From Solwaraspora sp. WMMD406 (GTDB taxonomy: Bacteria; Actinomycetota; Actinomycetes; Mycobacteriales; Micromonosporaceae): a stretch of 64,000 nucleotides of DNA. Shown here piece by piece: positions 8,800 through 17,436 of the stretch. Numbering within the stretch: position 1 is the first letter of the stretch; each line of letters starts with the position of its first letter. The translations under genes and the position numbers were made by a program. The notes under the pieces were generated by a model. The model made no database searches and was not told the DNA's origin. It saw only the letters and a list, made by a program, of their open reading frames with translations. Where the stretch lies: the NCBI RefSeq assembly GCF_029626025.1, contig NZ_JARUBF010000001.1, positions 1,860,001-1,924,000 of the forward strand, written 5' to 3'.

Positions 8800-8814
8800 A
8801 AACGATTACCGTTA
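8797..8814. promoter_or_regulatory. Zur-like box 2, before CAM gene 1
   Basis: TGAAAACGATTACCGTTA; it begins at the stop codon of the GTPase gene and lies 45 bases before the start of the first CAM-domain gene. Same half sites and spacing as box 1. Confidence 0.8.
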
Positions 8815-8858
8815 ACTCCCGGTGGTCCATCGGGGATCACCGGGAAGGAGTCTGTCTC

Positions 8859-9545
8859 GTGTTGACCGCAACTCGGCGGCGCGCCGCTGCTGCCCTGGTG
8901 GCCGGCGCGGCGATGGTCGCGGCGTTGACCGTCTCGGCCGCTCCGGCGCAGGCCCACGGCGTCACGCTGCCGGCGATCCTGACCGCCGGACACGTCGACG
9001 TGATCGAGGTGGAGTACGAGGACGGCGAGCTGGAGCTCGGCGTACACGACGACACCGTCGAGCCCCCCGTGCACCGCGACCCCGACGACGTGATCTTCGT
9101 CGTCAAGCCTCAGGCCAAGACCACCGTCCCCAGTGATCCTGCCTTCGGGTTCCTCGGCACGGCTGGCTCGCCGGTCTGGATCCTGCCGCAGGTGGAGAAC
9201 GAGGAGCTGCTCTTCGCCGGTATCGCCACCGAGGAACTCGAGACGGGTGTCTTCGACGGCGACTCGCTCGACCTGACCGTGCAGCAGCTGATCAGCGCTC
9301 CCAGCTCCGCCAAGGTGGCGATCTACACCGAGGATCTGTTCGGGCAGCCCACCGTACTGGCCAACAGCCGAGACGGCCTGCCGGACGTCGTCGACCTGCC
9401 GGTCGGCGAGCACCTGCACGTCAACTGGGCGTTCAGCAAGGCCGGCGTCTACCTGCTCAAGGTCAAGGCCAGCGCCACCCTCGCCGGCACCACGACCGTC
9501 GTCGAGTCCGACTCGGTCTACCTGCGATTCGTCGTCCTGCCCTGA
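8859..9545 (+). CDS. Secreted choice-of-anchor M (CAM) domain protein 1
   Basis: A 228-aa exported protein: signal peptide 1 to about 33 (RRRAAAALVAGAAMVAALTV, cleavage after AQA), then one complete CAM domain (actinobacterial surface-anchored repeat). Domain landmarks: LTAGHVDV, PDDVIFVV, FGFLGTAG, VWILPQ, DGLPD and HLHVNWAF. It has no anchor of its own, so it is probably released or held by partners. The HxHxNW motif recurs in other CAM proteins here and may bind zinc (inference). GTG at 8859 has AAGGAG upstream. Zur box 2 precedes it and the second CAM gene follows at 29 bases, forming one transcript. Confidence 0.85.
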   Translation: MLTATRRRAAAALVAGAAMVAALTVSAAPAQAHGVTLPAILTAGHVDVIEVEYEDGELELGVHDDTVEPPVHRDPDDVIFVVKPQAKTTVPSDPAFGFLGTAGSPVWILPQVENEELLFAGIATEELETGVFDGDSLDLTVQQLISAPSSAKVAIYTEDLFGQPTVLANSRDGLPDVVDLPVGEHLHVNWAFSKAGVYLLKVKASATLAGTTTVVESDSVYLRFVVLP

Positions 9546-9574
9546 TTCGGGCCGGATCGGAAGGGAGCAGCGTG

Positions 9575-10228
9575 ATGAACCTCCGTATCCGTCGCTGGTC
9601 GGCGGCCGTCGCATCGAGCCTGCTGGCCGCGGCGCTGGCGGTCGTCGCGCCGGCCCCGGCGCACGCCACCATCGTGGAGCTGACCAGCGGTCATGTCGAC
9701 GTCCTTGACGTGGACCATGTCGCCGGTGGGCCGATCGTGGTCAGGGTCGGCGACGACACCGGTTCGACTATCGTCTATCGGGATCCTTCCACCGTGGTCT
9801 TCGCGGTGCCGTCCGCCGCGTACGTCGCGGTGCCGTCCGCCTCGGCCTGGTCGTTCCTCGGCACCGGTGGGTACGCCTACGTGTTGCCGCAGACCAACGT
9901 TTCCGGCCTGCTCTGGGCCGGCTGGGACACCACCGGGGTGGCCAGTGGCGCCCTGCAGTTCAACCGGGTCACGTTCAAGCTGACCGACGTGCAGGGGCCG
10001 GGCGGGTTCAGCGTGTTCACCGCTTCCGGTGGCACCCCCACCGTGTTGTTCGACAGCGGTAACGGGCTGCCGGACAGTCTCAACGTCAACCGCAACACGC
10101 ACGCCCACCCCAACTGGGGCTTCGACGTCGCTGGCACCTACGTGGCGACATTCGAGGTCAGCGGGGTGCGGACGTCGAACGGGCAGACGGTGAGCACGAC
10201 CGAGGAGTTCACCTTCGAGGTCGGCTGA
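9575..10228 (+). CDS. Secreted CAM-domain protein 2
   Basis: A 217-aa protein with a signal peptide ending AHA (about 31), then a single CAM domain: LTSGHVDV, STVVFAVPS, WSFLGTGG, YVLPQ, GWDTTG, NGLPD and HAHPNWGF. It is shorter and less acidic than CAM1 and has no membrane anchor. ATG at 9575 has GGGAG at 7 bases; the adjacent GTG at 9572 is too close. It is the last gene of the box 2 transcript and is followed by a hairpin at 10250-10282. Confidence 0.83.
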   Translation: MNLRIRRWSAAVASSLLAAALAVVAPAPAHATIVELTSGHVDVLDVDHVAGGPIVVRVGDDTGSTIVYRDPSTVVFAVPSAAYVAVPSASAWSFLGTGGYAYVLPQTNVSGLLWAGWDTTGVASGALQFNRVTFKLTDVQGPGGFSVFTASGGTPTVLFDSGNGLPDSLNVNRNTHAHPNWGFDVAGTYVATFEVSGVRTSNGQTVSTTEEFTFEVG

Positions 10229-10249
10229 TCGACTGCCTCGCTCCTCCGA

Positions 10250-10282
10250 GCCGGCACCGGACCTCCACCGTTCGGTGCCGGC
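10250..10282. terminator. Hairpin after CAM gene 2
   Basis: GCCGGCACCG (10250-10259) pairs with 10273-10282. It separates the CAM1-CAM2 transcript from the transporter promoter with Zur box 3. Confidence 0.6.
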
Positions 10283-10300
10283 CGGAGGTCTGAACTGACA

Positions 10301-10318
10301 TGAGAACGGTTTTCGTTT
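10301..10318. promoter_or_regulatory. Zur-like box 3, before the zinc transporter operon
   Basis: TGAGAACGGTTTTCGTTT, 50 bases before the substrate-binding protein gene. AACG/CGTT half sites as in the other boxes. Confidence 0.78.
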
Positions 10319-10367
10319 GCGTGGTAGCGTGCTGCTCGCGAGGTCGTCGAAGAGGGGTTGATGCAGC

Positions 10368-11945
10368 GTGCGCAGCGTACGGGGGCTCATCGGGTCGATC
10401 CTGATAGCCGTCGGCCTGACCGGCTGTGCGGTCCCACCGACGCTGAGCGCCGCCGACGACCGTCTCCAAGTCGTCACCACCACCGGCATCCTGCGGGACC
10501 TGGTCGACAACGTCGGCGGCGACCGGGTCGCCGTCGCCTCGCTCGTCCCCGACGGCGCCGACCCCCACTCGTACGAGCCGTCCCTGCGCGACGTGCGCAA
10601 CGTCGTCTACGCCGACGTCGCCTTCAGCAACTACCTGCTGCTGGAGGAGCACGCCATCATCAAGGCGCTCGACGCCAACCTGCCCGACGGCGTACCGAAC
10701 ATCTCCCTCGCCGAAGGCGCCGTCAAGTACGCGGCCGAGATCATCCCGCTGGTCGAGAACGTCGCGCTCGACACCATCTGGCTCGGCATGCGGGTCCGCG
10801 GCACCGGCGAGACCTACGGCGCCGACCGGGCCTCCGACATCCTGCTGCGGAGCACCGCCGTGACCGGGCCCGGCGCGATGGCCGCCTACCTCACCGAGTC
10901 GTTCGGCAACCCGGCCGTCTACCTCGACTCGGCCGACGGGTTCGACGCGGCCACCGGTTACCGGGACGACACCGCCACCCTGCCGGCTGACGCGCACACC
11001 CACATGAGCTGGGCCTTCACCGAGCCGGGCGTCTACCGGCTCACCATGTCGGCGCGGCTGGCGGTCACCCCCGACAGCCGCCCGGTCGCCCTCGGGGAAC
11101 AGACCTTCACCTTCGCCGTCGGCGTCGACCCGCACAGCGTGCCCGGCATGGCCGGTGCCGAGGTGCTGCGCGGCGGGCACGCCGACATCACCGTCGACCT
11201 CGACGCTGCGGCGCGCGGCGAGCCGTCGCTGTACCTGTTCGCCGACCCGCACGGCGGCGGCGGGGCCCACCAGCACGTGCACGACCCGGCCGACACCGTC
11301 ATCGAGGTACCGAACAAGGCCCTCGCCCAGGTGCCTGCCGGGCGGGACTTCCGGTTCCTCGGCCGCCCCGGCACCGAGATCTTCCAGCTGCCCCAGGCGG
11401 TGCTCGGCAGACACGTACACGGTGAGATCGACCCGCACCTGTGGCAGAACGTCCGAAACGTGATCGCCTACGTCGAGCTGATCCGCGACACCCTGATCGG
11501 CGTCGACCCCGACGGGGCCGCCGAATACCGCCAGCACGCCACCGCGTACATCGCCGAACTGTCGGCGCTCGACGACCACGTACGGGACACCATCGCCCGC
11601 ATCCCGCCCGCCCGGCGGCACCTGATCACCACCCACGACGCGTTCGGTTACCTCGGGGCCGCGTACGACGTGCAGATCTCCGGGTTCGTCACCCCGCACC
11701 CGGCGGCCGAACCGAGCCTGGCCGACCGGCGTCGGCTCACCGAGACGATCCGCAACCTGCGGGTGCCGGCGGTGTTCCTGGAGCCCAACCTGCGGTCGCG
11801 GTCGTCGACGTTGACCGAGCTGGCCGACGACCTCGACGTGCGGGTCTGCGAGATCTACGGCGACACGTTCGACGACCGGGTGACCAGCTACGTCGAGTTG
11901 ATGCGGTTCAACGCCGAGTCGCTGCTCGACTGCCTGGCACCGTGA
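10368..11945 (+). CDS. Anchored-repeat zinc ABC transporter substrate-binding lipoprotein with CAM insert
   Basis: A 525-aa lipoprotein (lipobox LTGC, C20). Residues 30-125 are the N-lobe of a ZnuA-type (cluster A-I) binding protein with DPHSYEP (H67). Residues about 348-525 are the C-lobe with DPHLWQ (H357), TTHDAFGYL (H423) and YGDTF (D499), a plausible His3Asp zinc site. Residues about 126-345 are a CAM-type insert whose halves are swapped: first the C-half (TGPGAMAAYL, HTHMSWAF), then the N-half (RGGHADI, ADTVIEV, FRFLGRPG, FQLPQ). The insert sits where ZnuA proteins have their His-rich loop and itself contains a His-rich DPHGGGGAHQHVHD. It corresponds to the 'anchored repeat ABC transporter, substrate-binding' family. 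GTG at 10368 is the start. Confidence 0.88.
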   Translation: MRSVRGLIGSILIAVGLTGCAVPPTLSAADDRLQVVTTTGILRDLVDNVGGDRVAVASLVPDGADPHSYEPSLRDVRNVVYADVAFSNYLLLEEHAIIKALDANLPDGVPNISLAEGAVKYAAEIIPLVENVALDTIWLGMRVRGTGETYGADRASDILLRSTAVTGPGAMAAYLTESFGNPAVYLDSADGFDAATGYRDDTATLPADAHTHMSWAFTEPGVYRLTMSARLAVTPDSRPVALGEQTFTFAVGVDPHSVPGMAGAEVLRGGHADITVDLDAAARGEPSLYLFADPHGGGGAHQHVHDPADTVIEVPNKALAQVPAGRDFRFLGRPGTEIFQLPQAVLGRHVHGEIDPHLWQNVRNVIAYVELIRDTLIGVDPDGAAEYRQHATAYIAELSALDDHVRDTIARIPPARRHLITTHDAFGYLGAAYDVQISGFVTPHPAAEPSLADRRRLTETIRNLRVPAVFLEPNLRSRSSTLTELADDLDVRVCEIYGDTFDDRVTSYVELMRFNAESLLDCLAP

Positions 11946-11955
11946 GGAGGAATCA

Positions 11956-12894
11956 GTGAAGTCGATCGGCCTGTCGATGGCCGTGTCCGCGCTACTGGCG
12001 CTGACGCTGGCCGCCCAGCCTGGATTGCCCGCCGCCCAGCCCGGGTCGCCCGATCCGGCGCTGGACCAGTCGATCGCCCCGGACCAGCCGGTCGCCGAGG
12101 GACCGGCGGTGCTCGCCGCCGGCCACGTCGACCTGGGGCCGCGCTACGTCGACGACGAGTGGAACCTGCTGATCCACGACGACGCCGCGCAGCCGGTGTG
12201 GCGGGATCCGGACCGGACCGTGCTGCAGGTCACCGACGCCGCGCTGCGGGCCGTTCCGGACGACCCGGTGTACGGCTTCCTCGGCGTACCGGCCGGGACC
12301 GAGGTGCACGTGGTGCCGCAGGTGCAGCACCCCGACGTGGTGTGGGTCGGCTGGAACACCCAGGACCCTCGGGTGATGCAGACCATCGACCGGGGCGTGA
12401 CCCTGGAGCTGGCCGGCGTGGACGGTCCCGGCGAGGTCGTCATGTACCTGCAGGACGGCACGTTCAGCGAACCGCAGGTGCTGTGGCGCTCCACCGAACC
12501 ACCCGGCCAGCCGATGTGGGTCGAGGTCAACACGCACACCCACGCCAACTGGGTGTTCACCGCCCCCGGCGTGTACCTGATCGCCATCCGGGCCAGCGCC
12601 GACCTGGTCGGTGGCGAGCAGGTCTCGGCCACCCGGCACCTCCGGTTCGCCGTCGGCGACGCGACCAGCACCGACGACGCGCTCACCGCGCAACCCGACG
12701 AGGTCGCGGCGCCGCCGCCGGCCGAGCCGGACCCCGCCGGGGCGGACGACGCCGACGACGCTGGTGGCACCGGTCCGTGGCTGGTCGTCGGCCTCGTCGT
12801 GGTCGCCGTCGGGCTGGCCGGCGCGCTGGTCGTCGTGGTGCTGCGCGGGCGGGCGGTACGCCGTCGGGTCGAACAGGAGCGTGCCGGATCGTGA
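11956..12894 (+). CDS. Membrane-anchored CAM-domain protein of the zinc transporter
   Basis: A 312-aa protein with a signal peptide (about 1-27), a full CAM domain (LAAGHVDLGP, DRTVLQV, YGFLGVPAG, VHVVPQ, WVGWNTQ, HTHANWVF), a Pro/Ala/Asp-rich stalk (about 225-265) and a C-terminal membrane helix followed by RGRAVRRR. It should sit on the outer face of the membrane next to the importer. GTG at 11956 has AGGAGG upstream; the stop overlaps the ATPase start (GTGA). This is the transporter-associated repeat protein of this family. A role in passing zinc to the lipoprotein is inferred. Confidence 0.85.
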   Translation: MKSIGLSMAVSALLALTLAAQPGLPAAQPGSPDPALDQSIAPDQPVAEGPAVLAAGHVDLGPRYVDDEWNLLIHDDAAQPVWRDPDRTVLQVTDAALRAVPDDPVYGFLGVPAGTEVHVVPQVQHPDVVWVGWNTQDPRVMQTIDRGVTLELAGVDGPGEVVMYLQDGTFSEPQVLWRSTEPPGQPMWVEVNTHTHANWVFTAPGVYLIAIRASADLVGGEQVSATRHLRFAVGDATSTDDALTAQPDEVAAPPPAEPDPAGADDADDAGGTGPWLVVGLVVVAVGLAGALVVVVLRGRAVRRRVEQERAGS

Positions 12895-13679
12895 CCGCGC
12901 TCGCCGTACACGATCTCGACGTCGACCTCGGTGGCCGCCCGGTGCTGCGCGGTGTCGGACTGCACGTCGACCCGGGGGAGTTGGTCGGGCTGATCGGCCC
13001 CAACGGTGCCGGCAAGACCACCCTGTTGCGGTCCGTGCTCGGGCTGATCCGGATCCGGTCCGGGCAGGTGCTGGTCGACGGGGTGCCGAGCCGGCCGGGG
13101 CGGTGCGCGATCGGGTACGTGCCCCAGCGGCACGAGTTCGCCTGGGAGTTCCCGATCTCGGTGCAGGAGGCGGTGCTCAGCGGCCGTACCGGTCGGATCG
13201 GGCTGCTGCGGCGACCGGGGGCGGCCGACTGGCGGGCCACCGCCGAGGCGATCGACCGGGTACGCCTGGGCGATCTGCGGCGCAGGCCGGTCGCCGAGTT
13301 GTCCGGCGGCCAGCGCCAGCGGGTGCTGGTGGCCCGCGCGTTGGCGTTGCAGCCGGCGTTGCTGCTGCTCGACGAGCCGTTCACCGGGCTGGACATGCCG
13401 ACTCAGGAACTGCTCGGTGAGCTGTTCGCCGGCTTGGCGGCCGAGGGTACGCCGTTGTTGATGACCACCCACGACCTGATCGGGGCGATGGACGCCTGCT
13501 CCCGGCTGGTGCTGCTGAACCGGCGGGTGATTGCCGAGGGCAAGCCGACCGAGCTGCGGGATCCGCAGCTGTGGATGCGGACGTTCGGGATCAGCGAACG
13601 GTCACCGTTGCTGCGTCTGGTCGGTGCCGGCGTCGACACCGCAGCCGTGGCCGCCGCGTCCGGTGAGGGGAGCGGCTGA
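12891..13679 (+). CDS. Anchored-repeat zinc ABC transporter, ATPase
   Basis: A 262-aa ABC ATPase: Walker A GPNGAGKTT (about 35-43), Q-loop YVPQRHEF, signature LSGGQRQR, Walker B LLLLDEP and the switch His in TTHD. The order and sequence match zinc/manganese (ZnuC-like) import ATPases. It overlaps the CAM gene upstream (GTGA at 12891) and the permease downstream (TGATG at 13677-13681), so all three are translated together. Confidence 0.92.
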   Translation: MTALAVHDLDVDLGGRPVLRGVGLHVDPGELVGLIGPNGAGKTTLLRSVLGLIRIRSGQVLVDGVPSRPGRCAIGYVPQRHEFAWEFPISVQEAVLSGRTGRIGLLRRPGAADWRATAEAIDRVRLGDLRRRPVAELSGGQRQRVLVARALALQPALLLLDEPFTGLDMPTQELLGELFAGLAAEGTPLLMTTHDLIGAMDACSRLVLLNRRVIAEGKPTELRDPQLWMRTFGISERSPLLRLVGAGVDTAAVAAASGEGSG

Positions 13680-14608
13680 TGTCGATCACCGAGTTCATCG
13701 CCGACCTGTTCAATCCGGATTTGGCGTTCCTGCCGAAGGCGCTGCTGATCGCGGTCATGTCCAGCGTGGTCTGTGGCGTGGTCGGCTGCTACGTGGTGTT
13801 GCGCGGGATGGCGTTCATCGGTGACGCCGTGGCGCACGCGGTGTTCCCCGGGCTGGCGGTCGCCTTCGTGCTGCAGGGCAGCCTCGTGCTCGGCGGCGCG
13901 GTCGCCGGGATCGTCACCGCGTTGCTGATCGCGGTGTTCGCCCAGCGGCGCCGGCTCAAGGAGGACTCTCTGATCGGGGTGTTCTTCGTGGCCGCCTTCG
14001 CCCTGGGCATCGTGATCATCTCGCAGGCGCCGGGGTACGCCGGTTCGCTGCAGCAGTTCCTGTTCGGTTCGATCACCGGCATCCCGGACCGGGACCTCTA
14101 CACAGTGGGCTTCACCGGCCTGGCGATTCTCTCGGTGTTGTTCCTGCTGCACAAGGAACTGGTCGCGGTCAGTCTCGACCGGGAGTCGGCCCGGTCGGTC
14201 GGGTTGCCGGTGTTCTGGTTGGACATCGTGCTGTACGTGCTGGTCACCCTGGCTGTGGTGATCTCGTTGCAGACGATCGGCAACATCCTGGTCCTGGCGT
14301 TGCTGGTCACCCCGGCGGCGGCGGCCCGGCTGCTCACCGACCGGCTCGGCGTGATGATGCTGCTCGCCCCGGTGATCGGCGGCGGTTCGGCGCTGGTGGG
14401 GCTGTACCTGTCCTGGAGCTACGACCTGCCGGTGGGCGGCACGGTCGTGCTGGTGGCGACGGCGGTGTTCCTGCTGGCCTGGGTCTTCGCCCCGCGTCAC
14501 GGCCTGCTCGCCCGTCGCCGTCGAGAGCCGGAGCGAGAGCCGGTCGGGGTGCCGGAGTCCCAGGTCACACCGGTGCTGGCAGAGGTGACCGAACGGCCGA
14601 TGGGATAA
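13679..14608 (+). CDS. Anchored-repeat zinc ABC transporter, permease
   Basis: A 309-aa integral membrane protein of the ZnuB/ABC-3 family with eight or so hydrophobic helices. The conserved block VVLRGMAFIGDAVAHAVFPG near residues 38-57 is the ABC-3 hallmark with a transport-path Asp/His pair. A cytoplasmic tail after residue 280 is Arg/Glu-rich. It is the last gene of the box 3 operon; its TAA stop directly abuts Zur box 4. Confidence 0.92.
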   Translation: MSITEFIADLFNPDLAFLPKALLIAVMSSVVCGVVGCYVVLRGMAFIGDAVAHAVFPGLAVAFVLQGSLVLGGAVAGIVTALLIAVFAQRRRLKEDSLIGVFFVAAFALGIVIISQAPGYAGSLQQFLFGSITGIPDRDLYTVGFTGLAILSVLFLLHKELVAVSLDRESARSVGLPVFWLDIVLYVLVTLAVVISLQTIGNILVLALLVTPAAAARLLTDRLGVMMLLAPVIGGGSALVGLYLSWSYDLPVGGTVVLVATAVFLLAWVFAPRHGLLARRRREPEREPVGVPESQVTPVLAEVTERPMG

Positions 14609-14626
14609 TGAAAACGATTCTCGTTA
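14609..14626. promoter_or_regulatory. Zur-like box 4, before CAM gene 3
   Basis: TGAAAACGATTCTCGTTA. It starts one base after the permease stop, and GATAAT at 14604-14609, a possible -10 element, overlaps its edge. The next start is at 14704. Confidence 0.8.
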
Positions 14627-14703
14627 CCGTGCGGTGGGGCTCCCGCCCCGCCACGACCACGTCCCGCACCGGTCCACGGTGCGGGCGAGGGGAGGAACCA
14701 ACA

Positions 14704-16173
14704 ATGAGAACAACAGGTGCCCGCAGGTTCGCGGCCCTGGCCGCAGCGGCGGTGATCGCCGGCGGCGTGATGCTGGCGCCGACCGCCGCAGCCGCCGCCG
14801 AGAAGGTGGTGCTCGCCACGGGCCACACCGACGCCGTCGACGTCCACTACCACGACGGCGAACTGTCCCTGGAGGTGCACGACGACACGGTCAGCCCGTC
14901 GGTCAACCGCGACCCGGCCGACGTGATCTTCCAGGTGCTGCCCGAAGCCGCCATGGCGGTGCCGGACGACCCCCGGTTCGCCTTCCTCGGCCCGGCCGGC
15001 TCCCAGATCTGGCTGCTGCCGCTCACCCAGGACCCGGACCTGCTCTGGCCCGGCTGGAACACCACCACCCTCGGCTCCGGCGTCTTCACCGGGGACAAGG
15101 TCCGGATCAGCCTCGTCGACGTCACCGGACCAGGAAACGTCTGGGTGTTCACCCAGGACAGCTTCGGTGGGCCGATCATGAAGTTCCGCAGCGACGACGG
15201 CTTGCCGGACGGCATCGACGTACCGATCCGCACCCACGCCCACGCCAACTGGGCGTTCAGCGCGCTCGGCGACTACACGCTGACCTTCCAGGCCGATGCG
15301 ACCCTGACCGACGGCACGACCGTCAGCACCGGACCGGTCGACTACTCGTTCGTCGTCGGCGAACTCGGCGGCACCGGTCCGGAAACCGTGCTGAGCATCG
15401 CCGGCATGGCCGACGAGTACCAGCCCGGCGACACGGTCACCCTGCAGGCGGTGCAGACCCCGCAGACCGAGCTGGACCACTACCACTGGTTCAGCCGCTG
15501 CCCCGGCTCCGACGACTTCGCCATCATCCCCGGCGAGGCCGGCGCGACCTACAGCTTCACCGCCACCCGTGAGCTCAACGCCTGCGAATACCAGGTGAAG
15601 CTCTACGACGACAACCACAGCGTCGTCGCGACCAGCGCGGAGGTCTGGCTCTGGGTGGCCTTCACCCCGACCGACCCGAGCGCCTCGCAAACCATCACCG
15701 CGTCCATCGACCCCACCCAGGGCGCGCTGGTGATCAGCGTCGACCCGGACGACCGCAGCGTCGTCCTGCCACCGGCGCAGCTGACCAGCGGCGGTGACAG
15801 CTGGGAGAGCACCGGAAGCCTGCGTCCGGTGACCGTCACCGACACCCGGGCCGGCACCCCCGGCTGGAGCGCCTCCGGCCAGCTGCCGGAGAACTTCACC
15901 GGACCCGACGGTGCCACCTTCAGCTCCGGCTACCTCGGCTGGACTCCGCAGGTGGTCGACCAGTCCGCCGGCCAGGGCGTCGTCGCGGGTCCGGTCGTCG
16001 AGCCGTACGTCGTCGGCGTCGGCGGCGGACTCGGCAACAGCGCCGTACTCGGCTCGGCGCCGACCGGCGTGGGCCGGGGCACCGCGACCCTCTCGGCCGG
16101 CCTGCAGCTGCGCTTGCCGACCGAGACCGTGCCCGGCACCTACACCGCGACCCTCACCCTCACCGCGATCTGA
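14704..16173 (+). CDS. Secreted CAM-domain protein with WxL-like C-terminus
   Basis: A 489-aa exported protein: signal peptide to about residue 31, CAM domain (LATGHTDAVDVHYHD, ADVIFQV, FAFLGPAG, WLLPL, LWPGWNT, HAHANWAF) to about 225, a linking Ig-like part with two cysteines (RCPG, NACEY), then a C-terminal domain of about 150 residues ending PGTYTATLTLTAI. That ending and the GWSASGQLP and YLGWTPQV stretches resemble WxL-type cell-surface domains, and the next gene is a DUF916 protein, the usual WxL partner. ATG at 14704 has GGGGAGG upstream. Surface attachment through the WxL-like module is inferred. Confidence 0.8.
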   Translation: MRTTGARRFAALAAAAVIAGGVMLAPTAAAAAEKVVLATGHTDAVDVHYHDGELSLEVHDDTVSPSVNRDPADVIFQVLPEAAMAVPDDPRFAFLGPAGSQIWLLPLTQDPDLLWPGWNTTTLGSGVFTGDKVRISLVDVTGPGNVWVFTQDSFGGPIMKFRSDDGLPDGIDVPIRTHAHANWAFSALGDYTLTFQADATLTDGTTVSTGPVDYSFVVGELGGTGPETVLSIAGMADEYQPGDTVTLQAVQTPQTELDHYHWFSRCPGSDDFAIIPGEAGATYSFTATRELNACEYQVKLYDDNHSVVATSAEVWLWVAFTPTDPSASQTITASIDPTQGALVISVDPDDRSVVLPPAQLTSGGDSWESTGSLRPVTVTDTRAGTPGWSASGQLPENFTGPDGATFSSGYLGWTPQVVDQSAGQGVVAGPVVEPYVVGVGGGLGNSAVLGSAPTGVGRGTATLSAGLQLRLPTETVPGTYTATLTLTAI

Positions 16174-16190
16174 CGATCGCACCGGTGACC

Positions 16191-16226
16191 GGCCGGGCGA
16201 TGGCAGTCCACCGCCATCGCCCGGCC
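16191..16226. terminator. Intercistronic hairpin
   Basis: Bases 16191-16204 pair perfectly with 16213-16226 (14 bp, 8-nt loop) between the CAM/WxL-like gene and the DUF916 gene. It could lower expression of the downstream gene or stabilise the upstream mRNA. Confidence 0.55.
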
Positions 16227-16255
16227 CAACCTCCGAACCGGAACGGACCACCCGC

Positions 16256-17413
16256 ATGCGTAAGCCCGCCGCCCTGGCCACCGGACTCCTGCTCGCCGCC
16301 GGACTCCTGGCCGGACCGGCACCGACGGTGCCGCCCGCACCCGAGCTGGCGTCCGCCGCCGCCCAATCGCTCACCTGGGGCGTGGCCCCGTCCAGCCCCG
16401 AGGGCCCGAACGGACGACCGGCCTTCGAGTACAAGCTCGACCCGGGCGCGACTCTCACCGACTACGTGGCGATCAGCAACCACTCTGACCAGCCGATCAC
16501 CCTCGACGTGTACGCCAGCGACGCGTTCACCACCGACCAGGGCGGCTTCGACCTGCTGGCCGCCGACACCGCATCGGTCGACGTCGGCGCCTGGATCACC
16601 TTACCTGCCCGTACCATCACCGTGCCCTCGACGTCACGGCTGGACGTGCCGTTCACCATCACGGTGCCGGACAACGCCACGCCCGGTGACCACCCGGGCG
16701 GCATCGTCGCCTCGCTCGCCGCCACCGGCACCGACGAGCAGGGCAACCAGGTGGCGGTCGACCACCGGGTCGGCTCCCGGGTCTACCTGCGGGTCACCGG
16801 CGAGCTGCGACCAGCGCTCGACGTGGCGGACCTGTCGATCACGCACGACGGCACCTGGAACCCGATCGCTGGTGGCACCGTCACCGCGACCTTCACCGTG
16901 CGCAACACCGGCAACGTACGGCTGACCGGGCAACCGGACCTCGCCGTCGCCGGCCCGTTCGGATCGGCCAGGCGGACCGCGTCCGGTGACCAACTACCGG
17001 AGATCCTGCCCGGCGACAGCTTCCAGACATCGGTCCGGGTCGACGGCGTACCGCCGTTGTTCCGGCTCGGTGCCCAGCTCACCGTCGAGCCGGCTGCCGT
17101 CACCGACGACGTGCTTGATCCTGCCCCGGTGACCGTCGTCCGCGAGCGCGGCCTGTGGGCCGTTCCGTGGCCGCACCTGGTGTTCCTGCTGCTGCTCGGC
17201 CTGGTCGGCTGGCTCGTGGTCGCGCGTCGACGCAAGAGCCGCTCCCGGCAGGCCGCCCAGCTCGAACAGGCCGTCGCCGCCGCGCGGGAACAGGGCCGCG
17301 CCGAGGCCGCACGCGACCAGAGCGGCACCGAATCCGTACCCGACCAGCGCCGCGCTGAAGCCGTAGCCGATCAGACCGCCGCCAGCGCGCAGCCCACCCG
17401 TACCGCTGACTGA
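16256..17413 (+). CDS. DUF916 (WxL-interacting) membrane protein
   Basis: A 385-aa protein: signal peptide to about 34, a DUF916 peptidoglycan-binding domain (SLTWGVAPSSPEGPNGRPAF at its start, then VAISNHSDQPITLDVYASDA), a second beta domain (about 190-290), a membrane helix near 305-325 and a basic, then Glu/Gln/Ala-rich cytoplasmic tail. In Firmicutes these proteins hold WxL proteins at the wall. ATG at 16256 begins the clear signal peptide. It follows the CAM/WxL-like gene and probably anchors that protein. Confidence 0.83.
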   Translation: MRKPAALATGLLLAAGLLAGPAPTVPPAPELASAAAQSLTWGVAPSSPEGPNGRPAFEYKLDPGATLTDYVAISNHSDQPITLDVYASDAFTTDQGGFDLLAADTASVDVGAWITLPARTITVPSTSRLDVPFTITVPDNATPGDHPGGIVASLAATGTDEQGNQVAVDHRVGSRVYLRVTGELRPALDVADLSITHDGTWNPIAGGTVTATFTVRNTGNVRLTGQPDLAVAGPFGSARRTASGDQLPEILPGDSFQTSVRVDGVPPLFRLGAQLTVEPAAVTDDVLDPAPVTVVRERGLWAVPWPHLVFLLLLGLVGWLVVARRRKSRSRQAAQLEQAVAAAREQGRAEAARDQSGTESVPDQRRAEAVADQTAASAQPTRTAD

Positions 17414-17436
17414 ACAGTCCTTGGGGGATAGCCGAG

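Noticed and set aside
16191-16226. Hairpin as a Zur site
   Set aside because: It lacks the AACG/CGTT half sites and sits between two same-strand genes as a GC-rich stem.
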